In this document: positions 1-9,100 of the stretch, one piece after another
How positions within the stretch are numbered: position 1 is the first letter of the stretch
Layout of the letters: each line of letters opens with the position of its first letter
Assembly: GCA_964456985.1 (NCBI GenBank)
Contig: CAYWDH010000012.1
Span: 1-64,000, forward strand
Reading direction: 5' to 3'
Length of the DNA: 64,000 nucleotides
Origin: WJMT01 sp964456985
GTDB lineage: Bacteria > Acidobacteriota > Aminicenantia > Aminicenantales > Aminicenantaceae
Notes under the pieces: model-generated
Told to the model about the DNA's origin: nothing
What the model saw: the letters and a program-made list of their open reading frames with translations, nothing else
Database searches by the model: none
Made by a program: the position numbers and the translations under genes

Positions 1-30
1 CGCAACCATATTTTATGAATGACCAGGATC

Positions 31-123
31 ACCCACGGACGGGGGGAGTTACGCAGCAGCCGAAAACACAGTGCGAGGAATGGCGTTAAAAATCTTTAGC
101 GAGCATAAGCTATATCTGAATTT
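31..123 (-). repeat. 93-bp interspersed repeat, copy 1
   Basis: Its reverse complement matches 60309-60401 base for base over most of 93 bp. The main divergence is a block of about 15 bases in the middle, plus a few single changes. The shared ends are AAATTCAGATAT and CCCCCCGTCCGTGGGT. It is non-coding and lies upstream of the LarA-like gene. The two copies are inverted relative to each other and 60 kb apart. Confidence 0.85.
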
Positions 124-130
124 CAGATTG

Positions 131-270
131 GCTCGCCTTAATGGTAAAAAAATGGCGATTAAAATAAAAATGATAACAAACAAAAACATTTCAGTTGTCA
201 TTTTTATCAAAAGCATGTATATCCTTGGATACAAAACAAAAAAATGAACATCGCCATTTTTTTATGAATA
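131..270. repeat. AT-rich hairpin element upstream of the LarA-like gene
   Basis: A perfect 14-bp inverted repeat, AAAAAAATGGCGAT at 146-159 and its complement at 250-263, encloses an AT-rich loop. The left flank, GGCTCGCCT followed by GGTAAAA, and the right flank, TTTATGAATA, recur around a different stem in the element at 3195-3458. This suggests two members of one repeat family with variable stems. No gene is seen in 1-289. Confidence 0.6.
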
Positions 271-289
271 GGACAGGATTATTGAAACA

Positions 290-1654
290 ATGAAGAATGT
301 GTCTTTTAATCTGGGAAAAACCGATTTTATTTTCCAGGCCCCGAAAGAATCAGATATTCTCAAAATGGGAAAGGTCTCCCTTTTGAAAAATCCCCGCGGA
401 AAGATCCATAAAGCTCTTTCCCGTCCTATAGGCATGCTCTCTGTTAAAGACCTGACCCGGGAAAAACTCAAGGTCAATCCCAGAGCTCAAGCTGTTGTCG
501 TCATATCAGACAACACAAGGCCTGTTCCCTACAAAGGAAACCAGGGCATACTCTTTCCTCTTATCAAACAAATGACTGAAGCAGGTCTCCCCGCTTCCAG
601 CATACTCATCCTTGTGGCCACAGGAACTCACAAACCTATGAGTGACACAGAGCTCAGGGAGTTTCTGGATCCCCGGATCTTTGAATCAGGGGTCCGTATC
701 ATCAATCATGACAGCCGGAAAAAAGATGATCTTGTCTATATGGGGGAAACAGACTTCGGGGGAAAGATCTATTTGAACCGGTTCTATATGCAGAGTGATA
801 TCAAGATCTGCACAGGTCTTGTGGAAAGCCATTTTATGGCCGGAGTCTCCGGCGGCAGAAAAGCCATCTGTCCAGGCATCATAGCAGAAGAATCCACCTA
901 TCTTCTCCACAGCGGGCCCATTCTCGCATCCCCCAAGGCCAGGGATCTGGTGCTTGAAGGAAATCCTGTTCATGAAGAAGCCCTTAAAGTCGCCCGTAAA
1001 GCCGGATGTGACATGATCGTCAATGTCACACTAGACTCCCAATACAGGCTGACAGGGGTCTTTGCCGGAGACCTGGAAAAAGCTCACAATACGGCTGTAG
1101 CAAAGCTCCAGGAATATGCCTCTATTCCGGTCACCAAAAAATATGACCTTGTCATAAGCCACAGCGGGTTTGTGGGAGTCAATCATTACCAGGCCGCCAA
1201 ATCAGCGGTCGTGTGCTCTTCGATCATAAAGGATTCAGGCTTTTGTGTGCTGGCTTCCCATCACACGGATACAGACCCTGTAGGCGGGCCTTTGTATAAA
1301 AAAATGCTTCGCTTTCTTGGAGAAAAAGGCGCGGAACATTTTGTCAAGCTGATCACAGATCCTTCTTGGGAATTCGTACCGGAACAGTGGGAAGCCCAGA
1401 TGTGGGCGCGTCTCTTTCAAAAGATCCCGTTTGAGAATCTCCTTTATACTTCATTTGAGATTTCTGAATCAGATTTCTCCTGGCTTCCAGGAAAAGATGC
1501 GCGGTCAGTAGCGTCGGAGGCAACTTCTTTAAAAGAGCTTACTGAACAGGCCGTTTCCTGGGCTTTAAAAGAACTTCGAAGACGAGGCAGAGAAAAACCG
1601 GAAATCGCTGTGCTTGTGGACGGCCCTTACGGGATACCGGTGTTTCATTCCTGA
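290..1654 (+). CDS. LarA-like nickel-pincer racemase family protein (DUF2088)
   Basis: This 454-residue cytosolic protein has the Lar_N architecture of lactate racemase LarA. The catalytic and cofactor-contact positions are visible: DNTRP at 74-78, GTHKP at 112-116 (His114), ESH ending at His181, GGRK ending at Lys191, and His207. They parallel Asp72, Arg75, His108, His174, Lys184 and His200 of LarA. The family epimerises 2-hydroxy acids using a pyridinium-dithiocarboxylate nickel pincer. Other members act on substrates other than lactate, so the substrate here is open. No larB, larC or larE pincer-synthesis gene is in the window. It stands alone on the plus strand behind the repeat region and converges, 4 bp apart, on the CDF transporter gene. 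Confidence 0.85.
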   Translation: MKNVSFNLGKTDFIFQAPKESDILKMGKVSLLKNPRGKIHKALSRPIGMLSVKDLTREKLKVNPRAQAVVVISDNTRPVPYKGNQGILFPLIKQMTEAGLPASSILILVATGTHKPMSDTELREFLDPRIFESGVRIINHDSRKKDDLVYMGETDFGGKIYLNRFYMQSDIKICTGLVESHFMAGVSGGRKAICPGIIAEESTYLLHSGPILASPKARDLVLEGNPVHEEALKVARKAGCDMIVNVTLDSQYRLTGVFAGDLEKAHNTAVAKLQEYASIPVTKKYDLVISHSGFVGVNHYQAAKSAVVCSSIIKDSGFCVLASHHTDTDPVGGPLYKKMLRFLGEKGAEHFVKLITDPSWEFVPEQWEAQMWARLFQKIPFENLLYTSFEISESDFSWLPGKDARSVASEATSLKELTEQAVSWALKELRRRGREKPEIAVLVDGPYGIPVFHS

Positions 1655-1658
1655 TCTT

Positions 1659-2552
1659 TCATTTGCAGTTTGTATCACAGCTCTGTTCCTCATCCGTATT
1701 TTCTATCTGAAATGTGGTGTGATTGATCCCGAATTTCTGATTGAGTTCCTCCTCTAACTCCTTTAGGAATTCATCCGAATAACCCTGAGGCATAAGCAAG
1801 TGGACGGTCAGAGCGATTTGAGTAGTGCTAATGGCCCAAATGTGCAGATCGTGTATGTCTTTCACTCCTTCTTTAGATAAGAGGAACTGACGAACTTTAC
1901 TGGCATCAATTTGCCTGGGCACAGCATCCAGTGCTAAATTCAGGGATTCAATAAACAATCTCCAAGTTCCCCAAAATATGACTATAATAATCAAGAATGA
2001 TATGAGCGGATCGATCCACTGCTTCCCTGTGAGTTTTATAAACAGCCCTGCGATCACAACTCCTAAGGATACTCCCGCATCCGCAGCCATATGAAGAAAG
2101 GCCCCTTTTATGTTCAGGTCATGCTTCTGGCCTTTTAAAAAAAACAAGGACGTGATGGTATTGATAACCACCCCGATACCAGCCACAATCATAATGGTCG
2201 TGCTTGCGACCGGCTCAGGATTTTGTAGCTTGCCCACAGCATCCCACCCAATAACAATCACAACACCAAAAAGCATCAGTGCGTTTAAAATAGAGACGAG
2301 AATGGTCGTCCTCCGCAGTCCGTATGTGTATTTTCCCTTTGGTTTCATTGTGGCAAGCCATGCGGCTGTCCAGGCAAAAACAAGGCCCAAAACATCACTG
2401 GCATTATGACCTGCGTCTGCCAGTAAAGCCGAAGAATTGGCCAGCAGCCCGAAAAAAGCCTCAACTGCCACAAAAAGGATATTCAAAGCAATACCGATAG
2501 CAAAGGCCCTGCTTGAGTTTTTATAGATCAACTTGCTGTGAGAATCATTCAT
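1659..2552 (-). CDS. Cation diffusion facilitator (CzcD/ZitB-type metal exporter)
   Basis: This 297-residue inner-membrane protein has about six transmembrane helices and a C-terminal cytosolic domain. The two metal-site pairs of the CDF family are present: His49-Asp53 in helix 2 (DAGHNASD) and His154-Asp158 in helix 5 (HMAADAG). The family signature HDLHIW is at 234-239. It is expected to export Zn, Cd or Co by proton antiport. The tail ends in a Cys-rich EEQSCDTNCK segment. An AGGTG ribosome site precedes the ATG. The start overlaps the queH stop by 4 bp (ATGA), so the two are probably co-translated. Confidence 0.92.
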   Translation of the reverse strand: MNDSHSKLIYKNSSRAFAIGIALNILFVAVEAFFGLLANSSALLADAGHNASDVLGLVFAWTAAWLATMKPKGKYTYGLRRTTILVSILNALMLFGVVIVIGWDAVGKLQNPEPVASTTIMIVAGIGVVINTITSLFFLKGQKHDLNIKGAFLHMAADAGVSLGVVIAGLFIKLTGKQWIDPLISFLIIIVIFWGTWRLFIESLNLALDAVPRQIDASKVRQFLLSKEGVKDIHDLHIWAISTTQIALTVHLLMPQGYSDEFLKELEEELNQKFGINHTTFQIENTDEEQSCDTNCK

Positions 2553-3121
2553 TGAATTTCACCTGTTTGTTTCATAGAGTATTCGCATCCGCAGTATTTT
2601 TGCCTGTAAAGTCCTATCGCTTTGGAAAGCTCCACACTGCGCCTGAATCCATCTTTTTTCTTAAAATCAGCTTCCAGAAACATCACTCCGTATTCTTCGG
2701 CTAACCCTCTTCCGATCTTAAAAATCATATCCGATGATTTATGGGGGGATATAGTCAAAGTCGTGGTGAAAAAGGAAATGCCTAATTCCAGAGCTTTTTG
2801 AGCTGTAGCCTCAAGGTTGTAGCGGAAGCATTTTTCGCACCTCTTCCCCCCTTCCGGTTCTTTTTCAAGCCCCTTGATGGCTCTGAGCCATTCTTCAGGA
2901 TCGTATTCAGGAACAATGACCTTGAATCCGAGTTCTCTTCCTGCTTCAAGGGCATTTTTCGCTCTTTTATAGTATTCCTTTTCAGGATAAATATTCGGAT
3001 TGTGAAAATAGCCGGTAACCTCATATTGAGGCTCTAATCTCTCATAAACAGCGGTAGAATCAGGACCGCAGCAGATATGAAGCAGAATCCCTGATTTATT
3101 ACCATTCTTGTTTTCACTCAT
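2549..3121 (-). CDS. queH: Epoxyqueuosine reductase QueH (DUF208)
   Basis: This 190-residue cytosolic enzyme catalyses the last step of queuosine tRNA modification, reducing epoxyqueuosine. It is unrelated to cobalamin-dependent QueG. The conserved cysteines of QueH, which bind a [4Fe-4S] cluster and a further metal or redox pair, are all visible: Cys17-Cys18 in HICCGPDS, Cys95 and Cys98 in RCEKC, and Cys177 and Cys179 in YCGC. Length is typical. It is the first gene of a two-gene unit with the CDF exporter. No other queuosine gene is in the window. Confidence 0.9.
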   Translation of the reverse strand: MSENKNGNKSGILLHICCGPDSTAVYERLEPQYEVTGYFHNPNIYPEKEYYKRAKNALEAGRELGFKVIVPEYDPEEWLRAIKGLEKEPEGGKRCEKCFRYNLEATAQKALELGISFFTTTLTISPHKSSDMIFKIGRGLAEEYGVMFLEADFKKKDGFRRSVELSKAIGLYRQKYCGCEYSMKQTGEIQ

Positions 3122-3194
3122 TCTTCAACACAGATATCATTTTATAACAATATCCCTTTATAATCCATTTTATCCGAAATGAATAGAGTAGACG

Positions 3195-3458
3195 AACATG
3201 GATTATTCACGAGTCAAGCTTACTGCAGATGCGAGGCGCAGGGTATGAAGCTGTGGTCCTTCACCGCGAATGCCTTGCAACAAAGCAGATGCAGTGAGAT
3301 CGGCTCGCCTGTAAGGTAAAATATGTATGCATTATAATAAGAGTTATAATATGAATTAAAATCATAATCATATTCTTGATAGGCATGTCCTTGTAAAAAG
3401 TATTGATCATAATAAATTAATAGAGGCATGCATACATATTTTATGAATAATTCATGTT
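3195..3458. repeat. 264-bp MITE-like element with terminal inverted repeats
   Basis: The ends form a 15-bp inverted repeat with one mismatch: AACATGGATTATTCA at 3195-3209 and TGAATAATTCATGTT at 3444-3458. Inside is a perfect 15-bp inverted repeat, AAAATATGTATGCAT at 3318-3332 with its complement at 3428-3442, bounding an AT-rich loop. The left part (ATTATTCACGAGTCAAGCTT) resembles the start of the element near 20976. The GGCTCGCCT-GGTAAAA motif resembles 131-150. It encodes no convincing protein and fills most of the 393-bp gap between queH and the methyltransferase gene. Confidence 0.7.
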
Positions 3459-3460
3459 TG

Positions 3461-3490
3461 TTGACTTAATGAGCTGTATTGGATTATTAT
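3461..3490 (+). promoter_or_regulatory. Putative sigma-70 promoter of the homocysteine methyltransferase gene
   Basis: TTGACT at 3461-3466 and TATTAT at 3485-3490 are separated by 18 bp. The promoter lies just outside the right end of the 3195-3458 element. A start site near 3497 would place the in-frame TTG at 3479 upstream of the transcript, so it argues for the ATG at 3515. Confidence 0.5.
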
Positions 3491-3514
3491 TTTATCAATT
3501 CCCTGGATATTTTT

Positions 3515-4405
3515 ATGAGTCTCTCGATCTTACAGTTGGCCAAAAAAAGGATAGTGCTTCTTGACGGAGGCATGGGAACAGAACTGATTAAAAAAGGATT
3601 TGCAGGAGGAGGCCCTCCGGAAGCATGGAATATTGAAAAACCTGACATCGTAAAAAATATCCATAAAAAGTATTTTGACGCTGGCTCTGACGCTGTGCTG
3701 ACAAACAGCTTCGGAGGGAACAAGATAAAACTCGCTTCCTTTGGAATGGAAAAAAGATGCTTTGAGCTCAACAAACAGGCGGCAGAACTTGCCTATGAAA
3801 CCAAACCAGAGGGAAAATATGTAGGGGGAAGCATGGGCCCTACAGGAAAATTTCTCAAACCCTACGGAGATTTTACTGAAGACGAATTCATAGATGCCTA
3901 TTTTGTTCAGGCAGAAGCCCTCTCTGAAGGCAGAGTGGATTTCCTTCTTATTGAGACCCAGTATGACCTCAAAGAAGCGGTCTGTGCTCTTAAAGGAGCC
4001 AGCAAAGCGTGCGGGCTTCCTCTTTTCGCCACCATGACGTTTAAGAGCACGCCAAGGGGTTTCTTTACGGAAATGGGAAACAGTGTCTCCCAGTGCTTAG
4101 AAGAGCTTGAAAAAATCGCTGTTTCAGCTCTGGGAGCCAACTGCACCATTGACAGCAGGGAAATGGCCGAACTGGTAAAAGTAATCAAAGACAACACATC
4201 ACTCCCAGTTGTTGCCCAGGCAAATGCCGGACAGCCTAAGGTCACTTCAGGAGGACAACTCAAATATTCTCAATCCGCAGAAAACTATGTAAAATACGTT
4301 GAAAAAATTATTGAGAATGGAGCGGATATCATTGGAGGATGCTGCGGCACCAATCCTTCTTATATTCGTAAAATGGCCAAATTAATCCGTATGAGGTATT
4401 TATAA
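3515..4405 (+). CDS. Homocysteine S-methyltransferase family protein (MetH N-terminal-like)
   Basis: This protein of about 296 residues corresponds to the zinc-dependent Hcy-binding (S-methyltransferase) barrel found at the N terminus of MetH and in BHMT/MmuM. It opens with the typical LLDGGMGTEL. The zinc cysteines are seen in GANCT and in the C-terminal GGCCGT. No folate, cobalamin or activation domain is attached. It could accept methyl groups from a separate corrinoid protein such as the one at 18232. It may therefore form a split methionine synthase or S-demethylation system with that operon; this link is inferred. The ATG start is preferred over the upstream TTG because of the promoter position. 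Confidence 0.87.
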   Translation: MSLSILQLAKKRIVLLDGGMGTELIKKGFAGGGPPEAWNIEKPDIVKNIHKKYFDAGSDAVLTNSFGGNKIKLASFGMEKRCFELNKQAAELAYETKPEGKYVGGSMGPTGKFLKPYGDFTEDEFIDAYFVQAEALSEGRVDFLLIETQYDLKEAVCALKGASKACGLPLFATMTFKSTPRGFFTEMGNSVSQCLEELEKIAVSALGANCTIDSREMAELVKVIKDNTSLPVVAQANAGQPKVTSGGQLKYSQSAENYVKYVEKIIENGADIIGGCCGTNPSYIRKMAKLIRMRYL

Positions 4406-4492
4406 GATAAGAGACCGGACCGTTTATGAACTATGTATTTAAGTATTAAATTTTCAAATAAAATGAATCATTAAAAAATCAAGGAGGTTTTT

Positions 4493-7309
4493 ATGATTAA
4501 AAGAATCAGACTTTTCTCCGTGCTTTTTCTCATCTCTCTATTGATCATCCCGTCCTGTAAAGGCACGAAGACAGGTGAAAAGGCCTTAAAAATCGATTAC
4601 GAAAAGTACACCCTTGACAACGGACTAGAGGTCATACTGCATAAAGACAAGTCAGATCCTATCGTAGCTGTGGCTATACAGTATCATGTGGGCTCCAACC
4701 GCGAAGAAGTCGGAAAGACAGGTTTTGCTCACCTTTTCGAACATATGATGTTCCAGGAATCAGAACATGTGGGCCAGGATCAGTTCTTTAAAAAAATCCA
4801 GAATGCGGGAGGAACGCTGAACGGCGGAACAAGTAATGACGGAACCGTGTATTTTGAAGTGGTCCCTAATAATGCCCTGGAAATGGTTCTCTGGCTTGAG
4901 TCTGACCGGCTTGGATTCCTGCGCAGCAAAATAACCCAGGAAGCCTTTGCCAACCAGCAGAGTGTGGTTATGAATGAAAAACGTCAAATGGTGGACAACC
5001 GTCCGTACGGACACACTGATTACATCCTGGGAAAACTTCTGTATCCGGAAGGCCATCCTTACTCATGGCAGGTCATCGGCTCCATGGAGGATCTGACCAA
5101 TGCCACATTGAAAGATGTACATGAGTTCCACAGAAAATGGTACAGACCCAACAACGCCACACTGGTCGTGGCCGGTGATTATGACCCTGTGCAGGCTAAA
5201 CAATGGATAGAGAAATACTTTGGCGAGATCCCGTCCCCCCATGAAATAAAAGATCCGGAACCCATGCCTGTGACATTAACAGAAACAAAGATGGCTTCTT
5301 ATGAAGATAATTTTGCAAAGTCCCCTGAACTCACCATGGTCTTCCCGACTGTAGAACAGTATAACCCTGATTCCTATGCGCTCTCGTTTCTCGGGCAGCT
5401 TCTGACAAGGGGGAAAAAGGCACCTTTGTATAATGTCATTGTTGAGGAAAAGAAGCTGGCACCTTCTGTAAGGGGCTATCAAATGAGTAATGAGATAGCC
5501 GGCGAATTCATGTTCCGCGTCCGGGCTTTTCCCAATATCGACTTATCTGAAGTCAAGCAGGCTATCTTTGAATCTTTGGATAGATTTGAGGAAAAGGGTT
5601 TTACCGAAGACGACCTGCAGCGCCTGAAAAATACCACAGAGACCAATTTTTACAATAGGCTGTCAAGCGTTCTCATGAAATCATTCCAGCTTGCCCGCTA
5701 TAATGAATACGCTGGATCGCCGGATTTTCTGACAAAAGATCTGGAAAAAACGTTGGCTGTCACTAAAGATGACGTCATGCGGGTCTATGAAAAATACATA
5801 AAAGACAAACCTTATGTTATGACCAATTTTGTTCCAAAAGGAAAAATCGAACTGGCGGATGACGAAGCCGCTCCCTATCCTTTTATAGAGGACGCTCCGG
5901 AAGTATCGGCAGCAGAGGCTCCACAGGAGGAGATCGAAATCGAGCAAATCGAATCCTCATTTGACCGGAGTATTGAACCTGAGTTAGGACCTGACCCTGA
6001 AGTGTCTGTCCCACCTGTCTGGAAACATGAGCTTTCTAATAAAATGAAAGTGCTGGGGATCGAGCACACAGAATTACCCATTGTCCATTTCTCAATATCG
6101 CTCAAAGGAGGCCACTTCATTGATCCAATGGATAAACCCGGAACAGCTTACCTTGTAAGCCAGTTGATGATGGAAGGAACCAAAAACAAGTCCCCGGTGG
6201 AACTTGAAGAAGCTATTAATGACCTGGGCGCTAATATAACCATTTATGCAGGCAGTGAGGACATAACCATTCGGGCCAACTCCCTGGCATCTAAATTTCC
6301 TGAAGTACTGGGGCTGGTCAGTGAAATACTGCTCGAGCCCAGATGGGACGAGAAAGAATTCGGACGCATAAAACAAGAAACGCTGGAGAATATCAACAGA
6401 AACAAAGCAAATCCTCCGTATATCGCCATGAATTTGTTCAACCGGCTTGTCTACGGCAAAGACCATATATTCGGTATGCCTTCAACAGGGACGTCTGAAT
6501 CCGTAGTAAACATCACGATCGACGACTTAAAAAAATACTACGAAGAAAACTTCTCGCCCTCTGTTTCTTATATGTGTGTGGTCGGTGATATAACCAAGCA
6601 GGAGGTCACAGAGAATCTCACGGCTCTTGAAAACCAGTGGCAGGTTAAAGACATGGCTTTTCCTGAGTTTGAAATGCCTTCTCTTCCCGAAGATTCAAAA
6701 ATATATTTTGTTGATGTTCCGGGTGCCAGACAATCTGTCATAGAAATCGGGAACTTAGCCATGCGCTATAATGACCCTGACTATTATCCGGCAACAGTCA
6801 TGAACTATAAGCTCGGAGGAAGCTTTAACAGCTTCTTGAACATGATCCTGAGAGAAGAAAAAGGATACACATATGGAGCGCGCAGCGGATTCTCCGCCGG
6901 AATCTATCCGGGCACATTCTACGCCTCCTCTTCAGTTCATTCCCAGGCTACATTCGATTCGGTCAGAATATTTAAAGAAGAAATGGAAAAATACAGGGAG
7001 GGCATATCCGAAGAAGACCTGGAATTCACTAAGAACTCCCTTATCAAATCAACCGCTATGGAATTCGAGACCTATTATGCGCTTCTCAGCATGCTTGACC
7101 ATATCGCTGCTTACGGGCTTCCTGACGAGTATGTTAAAAAGCAGCAAGAGATCGTAAAGAACATGACCCGTGAACGAATAAAAGAGCTGGCTCAGAAATA
7201 TATCCATCCGGAAAAGATGATATATGTTGTGGTCGGTGATGCGGCAACACAGCTTACATCTCTGGAAAAAATCGGATTCGGTGAACCAGAGCTTATCACT
7301 CAGAAATAG
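4493..7309 (+). CDS. Two-domain M16 zinc metalloprotease lipoprotein (PqqL/insulinase family)
   Basis: This 938-residue protein starts with a lipoprotein signal (lipobox IIPSC, Cys22). The N-terminal M16 domain (about 35-460) carries the inverted zinc motif HLFEH at 80-84 and a downstream glutamate near 162 in NEKRQ. An acidic, proline- and Glu-rich linker (about 460-505) follows. The second M16 domain (about 510-930) lacks HxxEH but keeps the R/Y region seen in REEKGYTYGARS, as expected for the inactive half of the peptidase chamber. It likely degrades peptides in the periplasm, anchored to a membrane. The start is fixed by AAGGAGG just upstream of the ATG. It is a stand-alone gene. Confidence 0.93.
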   Translation: MIKRIRLFSVLFLISLLIIPSCKGTKTGEKALKIDYEKYTLDNGLEVILHKDKSDPIVAVAIQYHVGSNREEVGKTGFAHLFEHMMFQESEHVGQDQFFKKIQNAGGTLNGGTSNDGTVYFEVVPNNALEMVLWLESDRLGFLRSKITQEAFANQQSVVMNEKRQMVDNRPYGHTDYILGKLLYPEGHPYSWQVIGSMEDLTNATLKDVHEFHRKWYRPNNATLVVAGDYDPVQAKQWIEKYFGEIPSPHEIKDPEPMPVTLTETKMASYEDNFAKSPELTMVFPTVEQYNPDSYALSFLGQLLTRGKKAPLYNVIVEEKKLAPSVRGYQMSNEIAGEFMFRVRAFPNIDLSEVKQAIFESLDRFEEKGFTEDDLQRLKNTTETNFYNRLSSVLMKSFQLARYNEYAGSPDFLTKDLEKTLAVTKDDVMRVYEKYIKDKPYVMTNFVPKGKIELADDEAAPYPFIEDAPEVSAAEAPQEEIEIEQIESSFDRSIEPELGPDPEVSVPPVWKHELSNKMKVLGIEHTELPIVHFSISLKGGHFIDPMDKPGTAYLVSQLMMEGTKNKSPVELEEAINDLGANITIYAGSEDITIRANSLASKFPEVLGLVSEILLEPRWDEKEFGRIKQETLENINRNKANPPYIAMNLFNRLVYGKDHIFGMPSTGTSESVVNITIDDLKKYYEENFSPSVSYMCVVGDITKQEVTENLTALENQWQVKDMAFPEFEMPSLPEDSKIYFVDVPGARQSVIEIGNLAMRYNDPDYYPATVMNYKLGGSFNSFLNMILREEKGYTYGARSGFSAGIYPGTFYASSSVHSQATFDSVRIFKEEMEKYREGISEEDLEFTKNSLIKSTAMEFETYYALLSMLDHIAAYGLPDEYVKKQQEIVKNMTRERIKELAQKYIHPEKMIYVVVGDAATQLTSLEKIGFGEPELITQK

Positions 7310-7334
7310 ATACAGACGACTTTATACGCTTTGG

Positions 7335-8096
7335 TTAGATTATAAAAGGAATTAAAGCTTTTCTCCGAGAGGGATATTCCGGAAAGGTCTTTTTATACCA
7401 TTTATGATTGGCCAGAGCCCGGGGAGCCAGGTTTGCGATAGTCCACAGGGCAAAAGCGGCTCCAGGGAGAGACCATGTGGCCACAGCCCATCCGGTCCAT
7501 TCCACGATCTCTCCGAAATAATTTGGCGATGATATGAAGCGAAAAAGGCCCTTACGCGGGATCTTATAAGCCAATTCTCCCGGCCTTCGCAAACCTCTGA
7601 GGATGCTGTCCGAATGGATATTGATAACGCAGCCACAAAAAAATAAAATCGCTCCGCAGATGAACCTCGCGTCAAGAAGCCAATCCGTCCCGAAGGGTTC
7701 GGACAGTACAAACAGAAAACCGCTGTTGAGATAGCTGTTGATTATGTTAAAAAACAGAGCCAGAAACATAACGAGTAGCGGCATTCTGTATGGACTTCTT
7801 TTCATAACAAAAGGGAAGATAAGGGTGCGCTGCACATAGTGGGCCTCCCACATGAAAAGAAACAGAAAGGCCGTTATATCCTGGATCCGGGGACTTAAGA
7901 AAAAGAAAAGAAAAGGGAGAAGAAGTGAAGGCGACTCCATGATAAACCAACCCCATTTGGGATTGATCGTACGACCCCACCCTCTCCTTGCATATCGTCC
8001 GTAAGGAGCATTCACAAAAAAAAGACTTATACACACAATGACAGCCAGTGCTGTCCAGAAGAGCAAGATCCAATGGAAAAGACCAGCTCCGATCAA
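7335..8096 (-). CDS. Steroid 5-alpha-reductase-like membrane oxidoreductase
   Basis: This 253-residue polytopic membrane protein resembles the 3-oxo-5-alpha-steroid 4-dehydrogenase C-terminal family. Visible signatures are NPKWGWFIMESPSL near the N terminus, then RYISSPNY-type sequence (FRFISSPNYFGEIVEWTGW) and HKWYKKTFPEYP near the C terminus. Such enzymes reduce activated C=C bonds of steroids, enoyl-CoAs or polyprenoids with NADPH; the substrate here is unknown. The start is a TTG overlapping the upstream stop codon (TTGA), indicating translational coupling to the epimerase gene. No earlier in-frame ATG fits. Confidence 0.85.
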   Translation of the reverse strand: MIGAGLFHWILLFWTALAVIVCISLFFVNAPYGRYARRGWGRTINPKWGWFIMESPSLLLPFLFFFLSPRIQDITAFLFLFMWEAHYVQRTLIFPFVMKRSPYRMPLLVMFLALFFNIINSYLNSGFLFVLSEPFGTDWLLDARFICGAILFFCGCVINIHSDSILRGLRRPGELAYKIPRKGLFRFISSPNYFGEIVEWTGWAVATWSLPGAAFALWTIANLAPRALANHKWYKKTFPEYPSRRKALIPFII

Positions 8097-9070
8097 TCCA
8101 GAAACCCCTTTTTTTCAAGCCATTCTATGGTGTCTCGAATCGTCACTTTAAGAGGCCTGGGGCTGTATCCCAGCCGTTCCTCGGCTCTTGTCCGCGAAAT
8201 GAATTGGTGCGTTCTTAGCGCTCTCAGCGCTTCTGATGTCAGTAGGGGGTTTCTTTTTAGCACAACAGCAGCTGCTTCAGAAAAAGGAGCGGCCAGGCCT
8301 GCAAGCCACAGAGGAGCTGTGAAAAAGGGAGGCTTTATTCCTCTTATCTCCCTGATCATCTCCGCAATCTCACAAATTGAAGACCAGTGGCCTGAAAGGA
8401 TAAATTGAGAGCCTGCCTCTGCTCTTTCCTCGGCCAGAAGCGCTCCCCTGACAACATCGCGGGCATCCACCCAGTCATACCCTCCTTTTATCAGAGAAAT
8501 GAACTTTCTGTGATATAACTTTAGCAGAACCTGTCCCATGCGCGATGGCTTGAAGTCATTCGGACCGATCACAGCTGTGGGTGATATGATAACCGCATCG
8601 ATCCCGTTTTTCACAGCTTCCAGGACTTCCCTGGCACCGTCTGCTTTAGAACAATCATAAGCCGGAGACCGCTCATTTGAAAAAGAGCTTGTTTCATCTA
8701 TGCATTGATTCAAAGGATAAGGGCAGTAAGCATGGATCGAACTGAAGTGAATAAGGCGCCTGATGCCGCATTCCTGAGAGGCTGTTATAATATTCTGAGT
8801 CCCTGTGACATTAACCCGCCTCACCATTCCCTGTCTGTCACCGATAATGGAGATCCTCGCTGCTAGATGATAGACAACATCACAGCCTCTTATGGCTTTG
8901 ACCAGGCTGGGATAATCAAGAATATCTCCTTTTATGACATCTATATCAAGCCCTTCCACTCCCCTTGTGTCCTTGTGGATGAGAGCTCGTACAGGTCTTT
9001 TTCGCCGGATGAGCTCTCTCACTAAGTTTGCTCCGATGTGTCCGGACGCTCCTGTTACAAATACCGTCAT
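8093..9070 (-). CDS. NAD-dependent epimerase/3-beta-HSD-like short-chain dehydrogenase
   Basis: This 325-residue extended SDR begins with the nucleotide-binding motif VTGASGHIGANL. It carries a catalytic YxxxK (YDCSK) and the substrate-side sequence typical of dihydroflavonol reductase/3-beta-hydroxysteroid dehydrogenase-like members. It probably oxidises or reduces a hydroxyl/keto group on a lipid or isoprenoid. Tight coupling to the 5-alpha-reductase-like gene suggests the two act in sequence on one molecule. That pairing is inference; the fold assignment is secure. Confidence 0.87.
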   Translation of the reverse strand: MTVFVTGASGHIGANLVRELIRRKRPVRALIHKDTRGVEGLDIDVIKGDILDYPSLVKAIRGCDVVYHLAARISIIGDRQGMVRRVNVTGTQNIITASQECGIRRLIHFSSIHAYCPYPLNQCIDETSSFSNERSPAYDCSKADGAREVLEAVKNGIDAVIISPTAVIGPNDFKPSRMGQVLLKLYHRKFISLIKGGYDWVDARDVVRGALLAEERAEAGSQFILSGHWSSICEIAEMIREIRGIKPPFFTAPLWLAGLAAPFSEAAAVVLKRNPLLTSEALRALRTHQFISRTRAEERLGYSPRPLKVTIRDTIEWLEKKGFLD

Positions 9071-9100
9071 ATTCTGTCTTTGGATAAGGATGAATAAAGC

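Noticed and set aside
3479..3514. TTG-started extension of the homocysteine methyltransferase
   Set aside because: It lies within or upstream of the predicted -10 element and adds 12 residues not needed by the family.
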